From positions 1-64,000 of the forward strand of contig JBMOQP010000010.1 in NCBI GenBank assembly GCA_049322715.1: 64,000 bases of DNA, in the 5' to 3' direction. The notes below the pieces were generated by a model. It ran no database searches, was not told where the DNA came from, and worked only from the letters and a program-made list of their open reading frames with translations. This DNA is from Thiofaba sp049322715 (GTDB lineage: Bacteria > Pseudomonadota > Gammaproteobacteria > Halothiobacillales > Halothiobacillaceae). The position numbers were made by a program, and so were the translations under genes. Shown piece after piece: positions 51,478 through 59,651 of the stretch (the stretch's first letter is position 1; the number at the start of each line of letters is the position of its first letter).

Positions 51478-51598
51478 GCGAGGGCTCGCCCCCCGACGGG
51501 ACAAGTCCTTGCTCCCTCCACGATCAACGAGGGGATGGACAGGTCCAAGGCATGACGGCGAGAGGGGTTCCCGTCCTCATGAAGATGAATCGCACGGA

Positions 51599-51994
51599 TC
51601 ACCAGCACGCGGCCGGGGTGCGGCTCTCGCCGGCCGCGCCAACGGCCAGCGTCATGGTGGAGCAGGTCGAATCCGTACCGCTTGCAAGGGTTGCCGTCAC
51701 ACTGAAGCCCGCGGCATCCGCCGCCGTGATCGCCATGTTGTAATAACCCTCGGCGGAGGTTGACGGCAAGCCGAGCGTGGCCAGGTTGTTCGTGTACGCG
51801 GCATTGTTGACCCGATGTTTTTCTTCGGCCAGCTGGATCTTAAGCAGTGCCTCCTTGGCATCGGAGCGCTTGGCCTTGCGCACCGATTCCTGGTAGCTCG
51901 GATAGGCGATGGCTGCCAGAATCCCGACCACGGCCACGACGATCATCAATTCGACCAGGGTGAAGCCGCGTGCGCGGCAGGTTCGGAACGTCAT
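51599..51994 (-). CDS. pilE: Type IV pilin (PilE/PilA-like)
   Basis: 131 residues. Short leader MTFRTCRARG followed by FTLVELMIVVAVVGILAAIAY, the class III prepilin cleavage site and hydrophobic helix with Glu5. Cys pair (DSTCSTM and PAACW at the end) closes the D-region. A strong AGGAGGG precedes the ATG at 51994. Separate from and divergent to the first minor-pilin operon; it could be the major pilin or a second PilE. Confidence 0.9.
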   Translation of the reverse strand: MTFRTCRARGFTLVELMIVVAVVGILAAIAYPSYQESVRKAKRSDAKEALLKIQLAEEKHRVNNAAYTNNLATLGLPSTSAEGYYNMAITAADAAGFSVTATLASGTDSTCSTMTLAVGAAGESRTPAACW

Positions 51995-52176
51995 GGGTAA
52001 GCCCTCCTGCACCGTGAAGACCATGCTTCGATGGCGGAAGAATAGCAAACGCTCGCGTGCACATCCCGACCCAACCCCCTCCGCCCGACAAGCGGAAGAA
52101 TTCGGTGCCCGAGCGGTCGGGCCATGGTGCGCTTCCCCCCTATACTTTCCTCACGTCATTCCCGGATGCGCTTGCC

Positions 52177-52743
52177 ATGACGGAACGCACGCCACAAGGC
52201 TTTACCCTCCTCGAACTGCTCGTCACCATCGCGGTGATCGGGGTACTGGGTGCCCTGGCCTACCCCATCCTCGATGTGATCGACAAACGCAGGGTGCAGG
52301 GCGCCGCCGAGGAGATCTACGGCATGGCCCAGTACGCCCGCTCGGAGGCCATCAAGCAGTCGCGCGACATGTTCCTGGTCGCCCAGAAGGCCGGCACCGC
52401 CTGGTGCGTCGGAGTCAGCGAAGTCCCCAATTGCGATTGCACGGTCACGGATCCCGATGCGGCAAACGCCTGCATCGTTGCCGTGGATAACGGCGGCGCG
52501 CAGCAAAACGTGCTCAAGACCATCACCAGCGCGGCGTTCCCGCAGACCACGATGGCCAGCGATGCCGTCGCATCCACCTTCGACCCCGTGCGCGGCACGG
52601 TGACCGGCAACGGCACGGTGACGCTGGTGCACGCTACCAAGGCGGACATCGGCCTGAGCATGGCCATCAGCACCATGGGACGCGTCCGCATCTGCATCCC
52701 GACCGGCAAGACGCCCATGGGAGGATATGCCGCATGCTCATGA
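52177..52743 (+). CDS. fimT: Minor pilin, FimT/GspH family
   Basis: 188 residues. MTERTPQG leader, then FTLLELLVTIAVIGVLGALAY, with the FimT/GspH feature QYARSEAIKQSRD. First gene of minor-pilin cluster 1 (fimT-pilW-pilX-pilV), each start overlapping or close to the previous stop. A TATACT box lies at 52141-52146 without a clear -35. Confidence 0.85.
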   Translation: MTERTPQGFTLLELLVTIAVIGVLGALAYPILDVIDKRRVQGAAEEIYGMAQYARSEAIKQSRDMFLVAQKAGTAWCVGVSEVPNCDCTVTDPDAANACIVAVDNGGAQQNVLKTITSAAFPQTTMASDAVASTFDPVRGTVTGNGTVTLVHATKADIGLSMAISTMGRVRICIPTGKTPMGGYAACS

Positions 52744-53504
52744 ACCCCCTGCATCACCAGCGCGGCGTCACCCTCGTCGAGCTGATGGTCGGCCTCACCG
52801 TCGGCCTAATCGTCATCGGCGTAGTGGGCTCCCTCTTCCTGACCACCATGGGCGGCAGCAACGACAGCCTGCGCTCCATGAAGCTGAACCAGGAGCTCCG
52901 CACGGCGATGGACTACATGGCGGCCGACATCCGCCGTGCCGGCTACTGGTCCGGAGCGGCCGCCGCGAACAACCCCGCGGCGAACCCCTACATGGTCCGC
53001 ACCGGCACCGCCACCGACGTGTTCGTCGGCAATGGCTGCGTCCGCTACAGCTATGATCGCGACGACGACGGCACCACGCCCCGCTTCGGTTTCAGGCTGC
53101 AGGGCGGGGTTCTCCAGGTTCCCCAGGGCACCGCTCTCGGCGCAGCCAATGGCACGGGCGACGGCTGCAATGAGGGTGCCTGGGAGGATCTGACCGAATC
53201 CAGCACCGTCGTGATCGACCAGCTGACCTTCAGCACGCAAGGCTCCCAGTGCCGCAACCTCAACCGGACGGCAGGCACGCCCCCCGCGCCCGTTACGTGG
53301 GAGGCCCCGGACGACAGCACCACCCCCGCCTGCGCAGACACCACGGCCACCGGCTATGCCGCGCCGACCGCTGGCGACCAGTTGGTCGAGACCCGCCAGA
53401 TCACGATCCGGCTGGTGGGCCACCACGCCCGGGACGCCAACACCACACTCGCCATTGAGGAGAGCATCAGGCTCCCGAACAACCGGGTGCTGAGTGCGCC
53501 ATGA
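52740..53504 (+). CDS. pilW: Minor pilin PilW, cluster 1
   Basis: 254 residues. Leader of nine residues ending in Gly, then VTLVELMVGLTVGLIVIG; ELRTAMDYMAADIRRAGYW is the PilW signature. ATG at 52740 overlaps the fimT stop (ATGA). Its normal short leader contrasts with the 80-residue leader of the second PilW (57715). Confidence 0.87.
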   Translation: MNPLHHQRGVTLVELMVGLTVGLIVIGVVGSLFLTTMGGSNDSLRSMKLNQELRTAMDYMAADIRRAGYWSGAAAANNPAANPYMVRTGTATDVFVGNGCVRYSYDRDDDGTTPRFGFRLQGGVLQVPQGTALGAANGTGDGCNEGAWEDLTESSTVVIDQLTFSTQGSQCRNLNRTAGTPPAPVTWEAPDDSTTPACADTTATGYAAPTAGDQLVETRQITIRLVGHHARDANTTLAIEESIRLPNNRVLSAP

Positions 53505-54802
53505 CCGGAGTCGCCCGCATGAACGCCATGCCGAAACACGCATCCCTGCCCTGTCGTCAGCAAGGCGTCGCAAGCCTCCTGGTCGCTCTGGTGCTGCTCG
53601 TCGCAACCACCCTGATGGTGCTCTTCACGGCGCGCTCGGCCTTCATGGAACAGCGTATCTCCGGCAACGAGATCCGCGCGAAGCAGGCCATGCAGGCCGC
53701 CCAGGCCGGACTGGACTATGCCCTGGCCTACCTGGGCGAGCCAGGTGGGCTCGACCAGAATGGCAACGGCACCGTCGACACGGTCAATGCGATCGACTTC
53801 GACAGCGACGGTGACGGCACCAAGGAAGCCTCCTTCAGGGTGTTGTTCTGCAACACGGACGAGGACATCCCCACGTGTCCCGCGACCCCTTCGGACGCTT
53901 TCGCCTGCGACTCCGGCGCATTGAGCCTTGCACAAAAGGCCGCCCGCGTCGTGTCATGCGGCTGGAGTGACGACAACTCCGCCCGCCACGTGGTGACCTC
54001 GCTGATCCTCGGCGTTTCCGCCCTTTCCAACCCGCCCACCAACCCCCTGATCGCCAAGGGAACCGCATTCGTGGGGGGCAGCGCCTCCGTCGTGAACCAG
54101 TTCAACAACCTGACCGTCTGGTCCGGCGACAGCCTGGCCGGGGCCAGCGGCCTTGGCTCGGGCCAGACCTTCATCCGCGACCCCGACCTTCCGCCCCCCC
54201 CTCTCCCCGACCTGGACGACCCAAGCACATGGGACGAGTACGCCGCGGCCAACCCCCTGCCGCCGACCAACACGAACTGGCAGTGCAACAACCCCGAAGC
54301 CGGCTATGTCTGCACCACCAACAGCAACGTGCTGGGACCCGACGTGATCGAATCGGACTCCACCCTGGCCCACCTGACGGACGCCCAGTTCTTCGAGGCC
54401 TTCTTCGGCATGTCGGAGGACATCTACAGGCAGACCCTGCCCACCCGGGAGGTGACCGGATCGATATCCGGGTCTGCGGGGAACGAAGTGATCTGGGTTG
54501 ATGCGTCCTCGGGCACAGCCACCCTTAGCGGCACCTTCGGCGACCGGCTCGATCCGGTCGTCCTGATCGTCGATGGCAACGCCGCCATCCAGGCCAACAC
54601 CACGATCTACGGCGTCCTGTTCGTCACCGGAGACATGGATGTCGCCGGCACCCCGAATTCCTATGGGGTCACCGTGGTGCGCGGCTCGATCACCGGCAGC
54701 GGCAGCATGACTATTTTTTACGACCCTCTCTCGGTGGCGGGGGCCGGCCAGCTGTCCGTACCCGGCCTCGCACCGGGCACGTGGCGGGACTGGCCCGATT
54801 GA
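53501..54802 (+). CDS. pilX: PilX-type pilus assembly protein, long form, cluster 1
   Basis: 433 residues. N-terminal QQGVASLLVALVLLVATTLMVLF and FMEQRISGNEIRAKQAMQAAQAGLDYALA mark the PilX N-domain. Typical PilX proteins are about 200 residues; here a further 230 residues follow, with a proline-rich hinge (LPPPPLPDLDDP) and a Gly/Ser/Thr-rich repeat part (GSISGSAGNEV-like strands, VDGNAAIQANTTIYGVLFVTG) that looks beta-helical. Overlaps pilW by four bases. Confidence 0.82.
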   Translation: MTGVARMNAMPKHASLPCRQQGVASLLVALVLLVATTLMVLFTARSAFMEQRISGNEIRAKQAMQAAQAGLDYALAYLGEPGGLDQNGNGTVDTVNAIDFDSDGDGTKEASFRVLFCNTDEDIPTCPATPSDAFACDSGALSLAQKAARVVSCGWSDDNSARHVVTSLILGVSALSNPPTNPLIAKGTAFVGGSASVVNQFNNLTVWSGDSLAGASGLGSGQTFIRDPDLPPPPLPDLDDPSTWDEYAAANPLPPTNTNWQCNNPEAGYVCTTNSNVLGPDVIESDSTLAHLTDAQFFEAFFGMSEDIYRQTLPTREVTGSISGSAGNEVIWVDASSGTATLSGTFGDRLDPVVLIVDGNAAIQANTTIYGVLFVTGDMDVAGTPNSYGVTVVRGSITGSGSMTIFYDPLSVAGAGQLSVPGLAPGTWRDWPD

Positions 54803-54846
54803 TCGGCTGGCCGCCCACAGCCAATGCATTCCATGGAGAACCAGCC

Positions 54847-56424
54847 ATGAACACCACCACCCACCAGCGCGGGTTCACCCTGCTCGAGGCACTCGTCAGC
54901 GTCGCGGTGCTCTCGCTCGGGATGCTCTCCGTGGCCAAGCTGCACAGCGACCTCATGGCGTCCAGTGGACTGTCCAAGGCCCGTACCGAGGCAGTACAGC
55001 TGGCGGAAAGCGACCTCGAGCAGCTTCGCAACATGATGCTCGAAAGCCAGTTCGATGCCATCGCGAGCGTCACCGGCGATGCAGTCGTCACCGTGACCGG
55101 CACCAACGCCACCTTCACCCTGCAGCGCGATGTGGCCGACGCGACGGCCCCCGAGCGGAAGAACATCGCTGTCACCGTGAGCTGGAACGACCCCAAGGAG
55201 GGCCCCCAGACGGTGCGGGTCAGCGGCATGCTGGCCTGGAACGACCCGGCCCTGGGCCTGCTGGCTGGCGGAGGCGGCCTGGGAGGAAACATCGGGCGCA
55301 TCAGCCCTCCGACGGGAGCCGCCACGCAAGGGGGGCGCGAATACACCAATCTCCCGGCTGGGGCTTCGGCCAATACCCTGCCTGACGGCACCACATCGGA
55401 CGGCACCTACACCTATGATGCGGAGGACGGGAAACGCGAACTGCTCGTGTGGGATGCCGACAAAAACAAGTACGTCGCGGTCTTGACTGTGGCCCCCGAC
55501 AAGGGCTTCAGCTCGATCAGCGGAAGGGTCTACAGTACGAGTCTTCCGAGCAGGAGATCTCCGACAGGCTACCCATTCTTTACCGGGAGCCCAGTCGCGC
55601 AAACGACCTATGTCATGTCATCCGATGCGTCCTATTGCGCGAACGTGTTCGCCTCGCCGCTCGCCACCGTCGGCAGCCAATACATCGGCTTCCAGTACAA
55701 GTGCTACTTTGGCGCGGGCTGGTACGGCAACATCGGCATCGTGCGGACCGACGCCGTCTCCCCCAGCGAGCGGGTCTGCGTTGGCAGGCCCAACGAACCG
55801 GTGGACGCCACCCGCATGGACAGCGAACACCCTGCCCTCAGCACGGTACGCATGTATCGCGGCTTCAAGCTGCTGGGCGATGGACATACCCAATCCACCG
55901 GCATCGGCATCGATCCGAGCACGGGCAACTACACCCCCACCGCTTACACCGGGCATGACTTTCTCTTGACCGTGATCAGCGGCAACCCCGTCGACAGCTC
56001 CTGCAACGCCCGCCTCCAGCTGGTTGATGCGACTACCCCGTTTGGCAATAACTTCGGACGCGGCTTCTGCTTCACCTCGGACTGCCCACCCGATCCCCTG
56101 TCGACCATCGTGTCGGCCACGACCACCATCAGTGGGACGGTCACAGGAGGCGTCGCCGACGTCACCTACGTGACGGACATCACCGTCGCCGGGGGAGTCG
56201 GCACCTGCGAATTCGATGCGGACAGCTACAGCTGCGTGATCGACTGGAAGGGCTGGACCGGCACGACATGGACAGGTGACATGAGCTTCACGGTGGCCGG
56301 TGGGTCAGTGTGCTCGGAGGCTGGCCCCGGCAGCCTTGCCGACAACAAGATCACCTTCACCGGGGTCACCTCCGATACGACCGCGATCACGGAGGACGTC
56401 ACCTTGTGCCCGTCGACGCCCTGA
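54847..56424 (+). CDS. pilV: PilV-type minor pilin with large C-terminal domain, cluster 1
   Basis: 525 residues from the ATG at 54847. Leader MNTTTHQRG, then FTLLEALVSVAVLSLGMLSVAKL, and SKARTEAVQLAESDLEQLRNMM of the PilV region. PilV is usually 150-200 residues; the extra 330 residues are Ser/Thr/Gly-rich with six or more cysteines (for example YCANVFAS, YKCYFG, CNARLQL, FCFTSDCPP) and beta-sandwich-like strands. This could be a tip adhesin module. Last gene of cluster 1, before a terminator. Confidence 0.75.
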   Translation: MNTTTHQRGFTLLEALVSVAVLSLGMLSVAKLHSDLMASSGLSKARTEAVQLAESDLEQLRNMMLESQFDAIASVTGDAVVTVTGTNATFTLQRDVADATAPERKNIAVTVSWNDPKEGPQTVRVSGMLAWNDPALGLLAGGGGLGGNIGRISPPTGAATQGGREYTNLPAGASANTLPDGTTSDGTYTYDAEDGKRELLVWDADKNKYVAVLTVAPDKGFSSISGRVYSTSLPSRRSPTGYPFFTGSPVAQTTYVMSSDASYCANVFASPLATVGSQYIGFQYKCYFGAGWYGNIGIVRTDAVSPSERVCVGRPNEPVDATRMDSEHPALSTVRMYRGFKLLGDGHTQSTGIGIDPSTGNYTPTAYTGHDFLLTVISGNPVDSSCNARLQLVDATTPFGNNFGRGFCFTSDCPPDPLSTIVSATTTISGTVTGGVADVTYVTDITVAGGVGTCEFDADSYSCVIDWKGWTGTTWTGDMSFTVAGGSVCSEAGPGSLADNKITFTGVTSDTTAITEDVTLCPSTP

Positions 56425-56450
56425 TCGTTATTCTGACGCTCCGGAAACAG

Positions 56451-56480
56451 AATCGCCTCGCCACCGCGGGGCGATTTTTT
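56451..56480 (+). terminator. Rho-independent terminator after minor-pilin cluster 1
   Basis: AATCGCC...GGCGATT stem followed by TTTT. It separates the two minor-pilin clusters. The 160 bp after it (56481-56642) hold no gene and presumably the promoter of cluster 2; I see no clear boxes. Confidence 0.8.
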
Positions 56481-56642
56481 ATCCGGACCAGCACCGTCAG
56501 TCCGAGCGGCTGGTAGTGAATTCGGTTTGAGCGAGCACGCCAAGCCTTCGGCATGGCCAAGCACTCCGCCCTGAAGGATTCTGGATATCCGCTTGATTTC
56601 ATGGCAGAGTTGTGGTCCGCACTCTCAGCTCAAGGACAGATC

Positions 56643-57251
56643 ATGAGGGACTTCCTGCCACGGCAGCGGCACGAGAGGGGCTTCACCCTGATCGAGTTGC
56701 TGGTGACCATCGCGGTGATGGCCATCATCATGGGCCTCGCCGTGCCGAGCTTCATGTCCACCATGGCCGGCGCCCGCCTGACCGCAGCGGCCAACGAACT
56801 GCTGGCTGCCATCCAATACACCCGATCGGAAGCCATCCGCCGCGATGTGCGCGTTACCCTGTGCAAAGCGGGGCATGCGTCCAACCAGTGCGAGACCGCT
56901 GCGGCAACCAGTTGGGGCCATGGCTGGATGAATTTCACCGACCCCGCGACGCAAACACCCCCACAGGTCGACGCCGGAAGCAGCATCCTCGTCCGGGGCG
57001 GCGGGCATCTTGCACCGGACATCGTCATCGCAGGAGGAAGCAGCAGCGCCACCGCGCTCTACGTCTCCTTCACCCCCGACGGCGTAAGCAAACTCATGAA
57101 CGGCGGCTTTCTCGCCGGAACGATCCGCGTCTGCTCCACGTCAAGCAGCCTCGACAATGATCACCGTGCACGCGACATCGTGATCAACAGTACCGGCCGC
57201 GCCGTCATCCAGCGCCCGACCGGGATCGCGGCAACCTGCCCCTCCCCCTGA
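56643..57251 (+). CDS. fimU: Minor pilin FimU (GspH/FimT family), cluster 2
   Basis: 202 residues from the ATG at 56643. Leader RQRHERG, then FTLIELLVTIAVMAIIMGLAV and IQYTRSEAIRRDVRVTLC of the GspH domain. First gene of a set whose order fimU-pilV-pilW-pilX-pilY1-(small gene)-pilE equals P. aeruginosa fimU-pilVWXY1Y2E. These minor pilins prime pilus assembly at the tip. Confidence 0.87.
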   Translation: MRDFLPRQRHERGFTLIELLVTIAVMAIIMGLAVPSFMSTMAGARLTAAANELLAAIQYTRSEAIRRDVRVTLCKAGHASNQCETAAATSWGHGWMNFTDPATQTPPQVDAGSSILVRGGGHLAPDIVIAGGSSSATALYVSFTPDGVSKLMNGGFLAGTIRVCSTSSSLDNDHRARDIVINSTGRAVIQRPTGIAATCPSP

Positions 57252-57268
57252 TCGACCAAGGACACGTC

Positions 57269-57718
57269 ATGAAGACACCGTCCCGTCCCTCCATGCAGCA
57301 CGGCGCCGGGCTCATCGAAGTCCTGGTCGCCGCTCTCGTTCTGTCCATCGGGCTGCTTGGCATCGCGGCCCTCCAGTCCAATGCGCTGAAGAACAGCCAG
57401 AGCAGCCTCGCACGCAGCCAGACGGTCATGCTGAGCTATTTCATGCTCGATGCCATGCGCGTGAACCGCGCGGCGGCCGTGAGCGGGCAATACGACCTGG
57501 GCAAGACGTGCACCGTGGTCGCGGACGCCGGCAACCTGATCTCCCATGACCAGCACGTATGGCTGCAGGCCATCAAGGATCTGCTTGGAGACCATCCCAC
57601 TTCGTGCGGCGAGATCGATTGCCAGGGCGCCGACTGCATGGTCCGGATCTATTGGGACGACTCGCGGGGAACCGCGGGCAGCGCAAGCCAGATGATCGAA
57701 ACGAGGACCCGCCTATGA
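57269..57718 (+). CDS. pilV: Minor pilin PilV, cluster 2
   Basis: 149 residues. Leader ending MQHGAG, then LIEVLVAALVLSIGLLGIAALQ; typical PilV size. The Glu5 and hydrophobic helix are kept though the residue after the cleavage Gly is Leu. Stop TGA overlaps the ATG of pilW. Confidence 0.87.
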   Translation: MKTPSRPSMQHGAGLIEVLVAALVLSIGLLGIAALQSNALKNSQSSLARSQTVMLSYFMLDAMRVNRAAAVSGQYDLGKTCTVVADAGNLISHDQHVWLQAIKDLLGDHPTSCGEIDCQGADCMVRIYWDDSRGTAGSASQMIETRTRL

Positions 57719-58929
57719 TCACCGGGCTCGACAACAACGCCATCCGGCTCTCGACGGCCGTTCTCGACGGCCGCACCCCGAAGGGGTATCGGCCATGGAT
57801 GGCCGATGGGCCTTCGATGCGGGATCAACCCCACAGGGGCTCCCGACATGAATGTCGGAAGGGACTTCGATACGGGACCAACGGCGTTGGATCTCCGTCA
57901 GGCATCCCTCGAAGGGCGGAATCCAGGGATGGATTCCGCAACACGGCACGAGGCTTCTCGCTGGTCGAGCTGATGATCGCCCTCGTACTGGGACTGCTGG
58001 TCATCGGGGCGGTCGTCAGTGTCTTCATCACCAACCAGCAAGCCTTCCGCACGGCCGAGAACATGGCACGGCTGCAGGAAAATGCGCGTTTTGCGTTCGA
58101 AGCGTTGGCGCGGGAGATGCGTGAGAGCGGCGGCACCCCCTGCGGGGCGACCGCGGTCGCGAACGTCCTCAATGGCGGCGGAGGCTGGTGGGACTGGGGC
58201 AACGGCCCGCTCATCGGCTACGACGGCAACCAAGCCGGTCCCCTGTCGTTTGGCGGCGGCCCGGGCCAGCGGGTCAACGGGACGGATGGCGTCCTGGTCC
58301 TCACGGCAAGCCTGTTCGAAGGCGTGGTCATCACCAATCACAACGCTACCGCCGCGCAATTCACGGTGAACATGGCCAACCACGGCATCCAGGACGGTGA
58401 CATCGTCATGGCCTGCGACAGCCAGTCCGCTGCCATCTTCCAGGTGACCAACGCCAACCAGGCCAATGCGACCATCGTTCACAATACCGGCACGGGCGCC
58501 CCCGGAAACTGCAGCAAGGGCCTAGGGCTGCCGACGGTCTGCACTGCCAATGGCACGCCGAAGAGCTTCGCGAACGGCGGCCTGATCGCGCAATACAGCG
58601 CATCGTTCTGGTACATCGGCAACAACCCCCGTGGGGGGCGGTCCCTCTATCGGCTGGGCTTCACTGGCGCCCCCTCCCCTCAGGCCCAGGAGATCGCCGA
58701 CGGGATCACCGGCATGCAGATCGAGTACCTCACGGCGGCACCAGGAGCCCCCCCTGCCCTGGCCAGCGGCTACGTCGCAGCCTCCGCCATCGCCGACTGG
58801 GACGACGTCGTCGCCGCGCGCATCACCCTCACCATGGAAACGGATGATCGGGTTGGCATAAACGGCAACGCGATCCTTCGCCCCTTCATGCACGTCATCA
58901 GCCTGCGCAATCGGGAGTATGTGCCATGA
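57715..58929 (+). CDS. pilW: Minor pilin PilW with 80-residue leader, cluster 2
   Basis: 404 residues. The ATG at 57715 overlaps the pilV stop (ATGA). The prepilin site is Gly80 followed by FSLVELMIALVLGLLVIGAVV, so the cytoplasmic leader is 80 residues instead of the usual 6-25. Residues about 20-77 are encoded by palindromic repeat copy d. After the pilin helix the PilW region follows (FRTAENMARLQENARFAFEALAREMR-type stretch). Either the pre-pilin peptidase accepts this leader or translation starts internally; no in-frame ATG with a ribosome site is seen near Gly80. Confidence 0.85.
   Translation: MITGLDNNAIRLSTAVLDGRTPKGYRPWMADGPSMRDQPHRGSRHECRKGLRYGTNGVGSPSGIPRRAESRDGFRNTARGFSLVELMIALVLGLLVIGAVVSVFITNQQAFRTAENMARLQENARFAFEALAREMRESGGTPCGATAVANVLNGGGGWWDWGNGPLIGYDGNQAGPLSFGGGPGQRVNGTDGVLVLTASLFEGVVITNHNATAAQFTVNMANHGIQDGDIVMACDSQSAAIFQVTNANQANATIVHNTGTGAPGNCSKGLGLPTVCTANGTPKSFANGGLIAQYSASFWYIGNNPRGGRSLYRLGFTGAPSPQAQEIADGITGMQIEYLTAAPGAPPALASGYVAASAIADWDDVVAARITLTMETDDRVGINGNAILRPFMHVISLRNREYVP
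57772..57945 (+). repeat. Palindromic element copy d, inside pilW
   Basis: Four inverted repeats in order: ATCGGCCAT-GG-ATGGCCGAT (57788-57807); CCGACAT-GA-ATGTCGG (57843-57858); a half-length H1 (CCAACGGCGTTGG, 57888-57900 region) with degenerate H2; and GGAATCC-AGGGAT-GGATTCC (57918-57937). Encodes NGVGSPSG and AESRDGFRN in frame. The longest copy in the window. Confidence 0.8.
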
Positions 58930-59639
58930 CCAGCCCATTCATCCTGCGGTGGAATCCTTCCATGGATTACACCCTTCGGGGGACACTTCGCGTCCCAACG
59001 CCGCTGGTCCCTCCCCTACGTCCCTTCCGGCATCCATGCCGGAAGCCCCTTCGGGATCCAGCCGTCGGGATCCCTGCGGCATTGATGATGATGCCGCGCC
59101 ACCAGCACGGGGCAGCGCTCATCGTGGCGCTGATCCTGCTGCTGATCATGAGCATCCTGGGCGTCAGCAGCGTGCGGACGACGGTCATGGAAGAAAAAAT
59201 GGCCGCGACAAGCTATGACCGCAGTCTCGCCTTCCAGGCGGCCGAAGCGGCCCTGCGTGTCGGAGAGGCCGTGGCCCTTGCGCAGTCAACAGCCTCCCCA
59301 AGGAACGCCACCTTTCCGAACGCCGGCCTGTACACGAATGCCAACACCAACTGCGAAAACTCCCCCTGCAACGCACAGGGGCTATGTGCGCAACCCGATC
59401 CTGACTGCTCGTCCCGCTGGCTCGATCCAGGCTTCGGCAACTGGACCAACGCCCCGAAGGTCAACGACATCGCAGGCACGCCCCAGTATTTCGTCGAGTA
59501 CCTCGGCAACAACTTCCCGTGCACCCCGGGCGACATCACCAGCCCGGCGAACTGCTCGAACTACCGCATCACGGCGCGCAGCAATCCAGGTCCGGGACGC
59601 GCAAGAGTCGTTCTACAGTCCATTTTCCTGACGAACTGA
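58926..59639 (+). CDS. pilX: PilX-type minor pilin with repeat-derived N-terminus, cluster 2
   Basis: 237 residues from the ATG at 58926 (ATGA overlap with pilW). The PilX core starts at MPRHQHGAALIVALILLL around residue 56, followed by EEKMAATSYDRSLAFQAAEAALR. Residues about 9-52 are encoded by repeat copy e. Three consecutive ATG codons (59085-59093) just before the core could be the original start, but lack a ribosome site. Both starts remain possible. Confidence 0.82.
   Translation: MTSPFILRWNPSMDYTLRGTLRVPTPLVPPLRPFRHPCRKPLRDPAVGIPAALMMMPRHQHGAALIVALILLLIMSILGVSSVRTTVMEEKMAATSYDRSLAFQAAEAALRVGEAVALAQSTASPRNATFPNAGLYTNANTNCENSPCNAQGLCAQPDPDCSSRWLDPGFGNWTNAPKVNDIAGTPQYFVEYLGNNFPCTPGDITSPANCSNYRITARSNPGPGRARVVLQSIFLTN
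58951..59082 (-). repeat. Palindromic element copy e, inside pilX
   Basis: Read on the minus strand: GGGATCC...GGATCCC (59053-59074), CTTCCGGCATC/GATGCCGGAAG (59024-59045, a perfect 22-bp palindrome), half H1 (GCGGCGTTGG), H2 GGGACGC-GAA-GTGTCCC, and H3 GTAATCC-ATGGAA-GGATTCC (58951-58970). Colinear with copy d but inserted in the opposite orientation to the gene. Confidence 0.8.
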
Positions 59640-59651
59640 GGGAGCCGTGCC

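Noticed and set aside
52000..56640. AlgR boxes upstream of the minor-pilin operons
   Set aside because: Only weak resemblance to CCGTTCGTC (for example near 56492); not enough to call a site.
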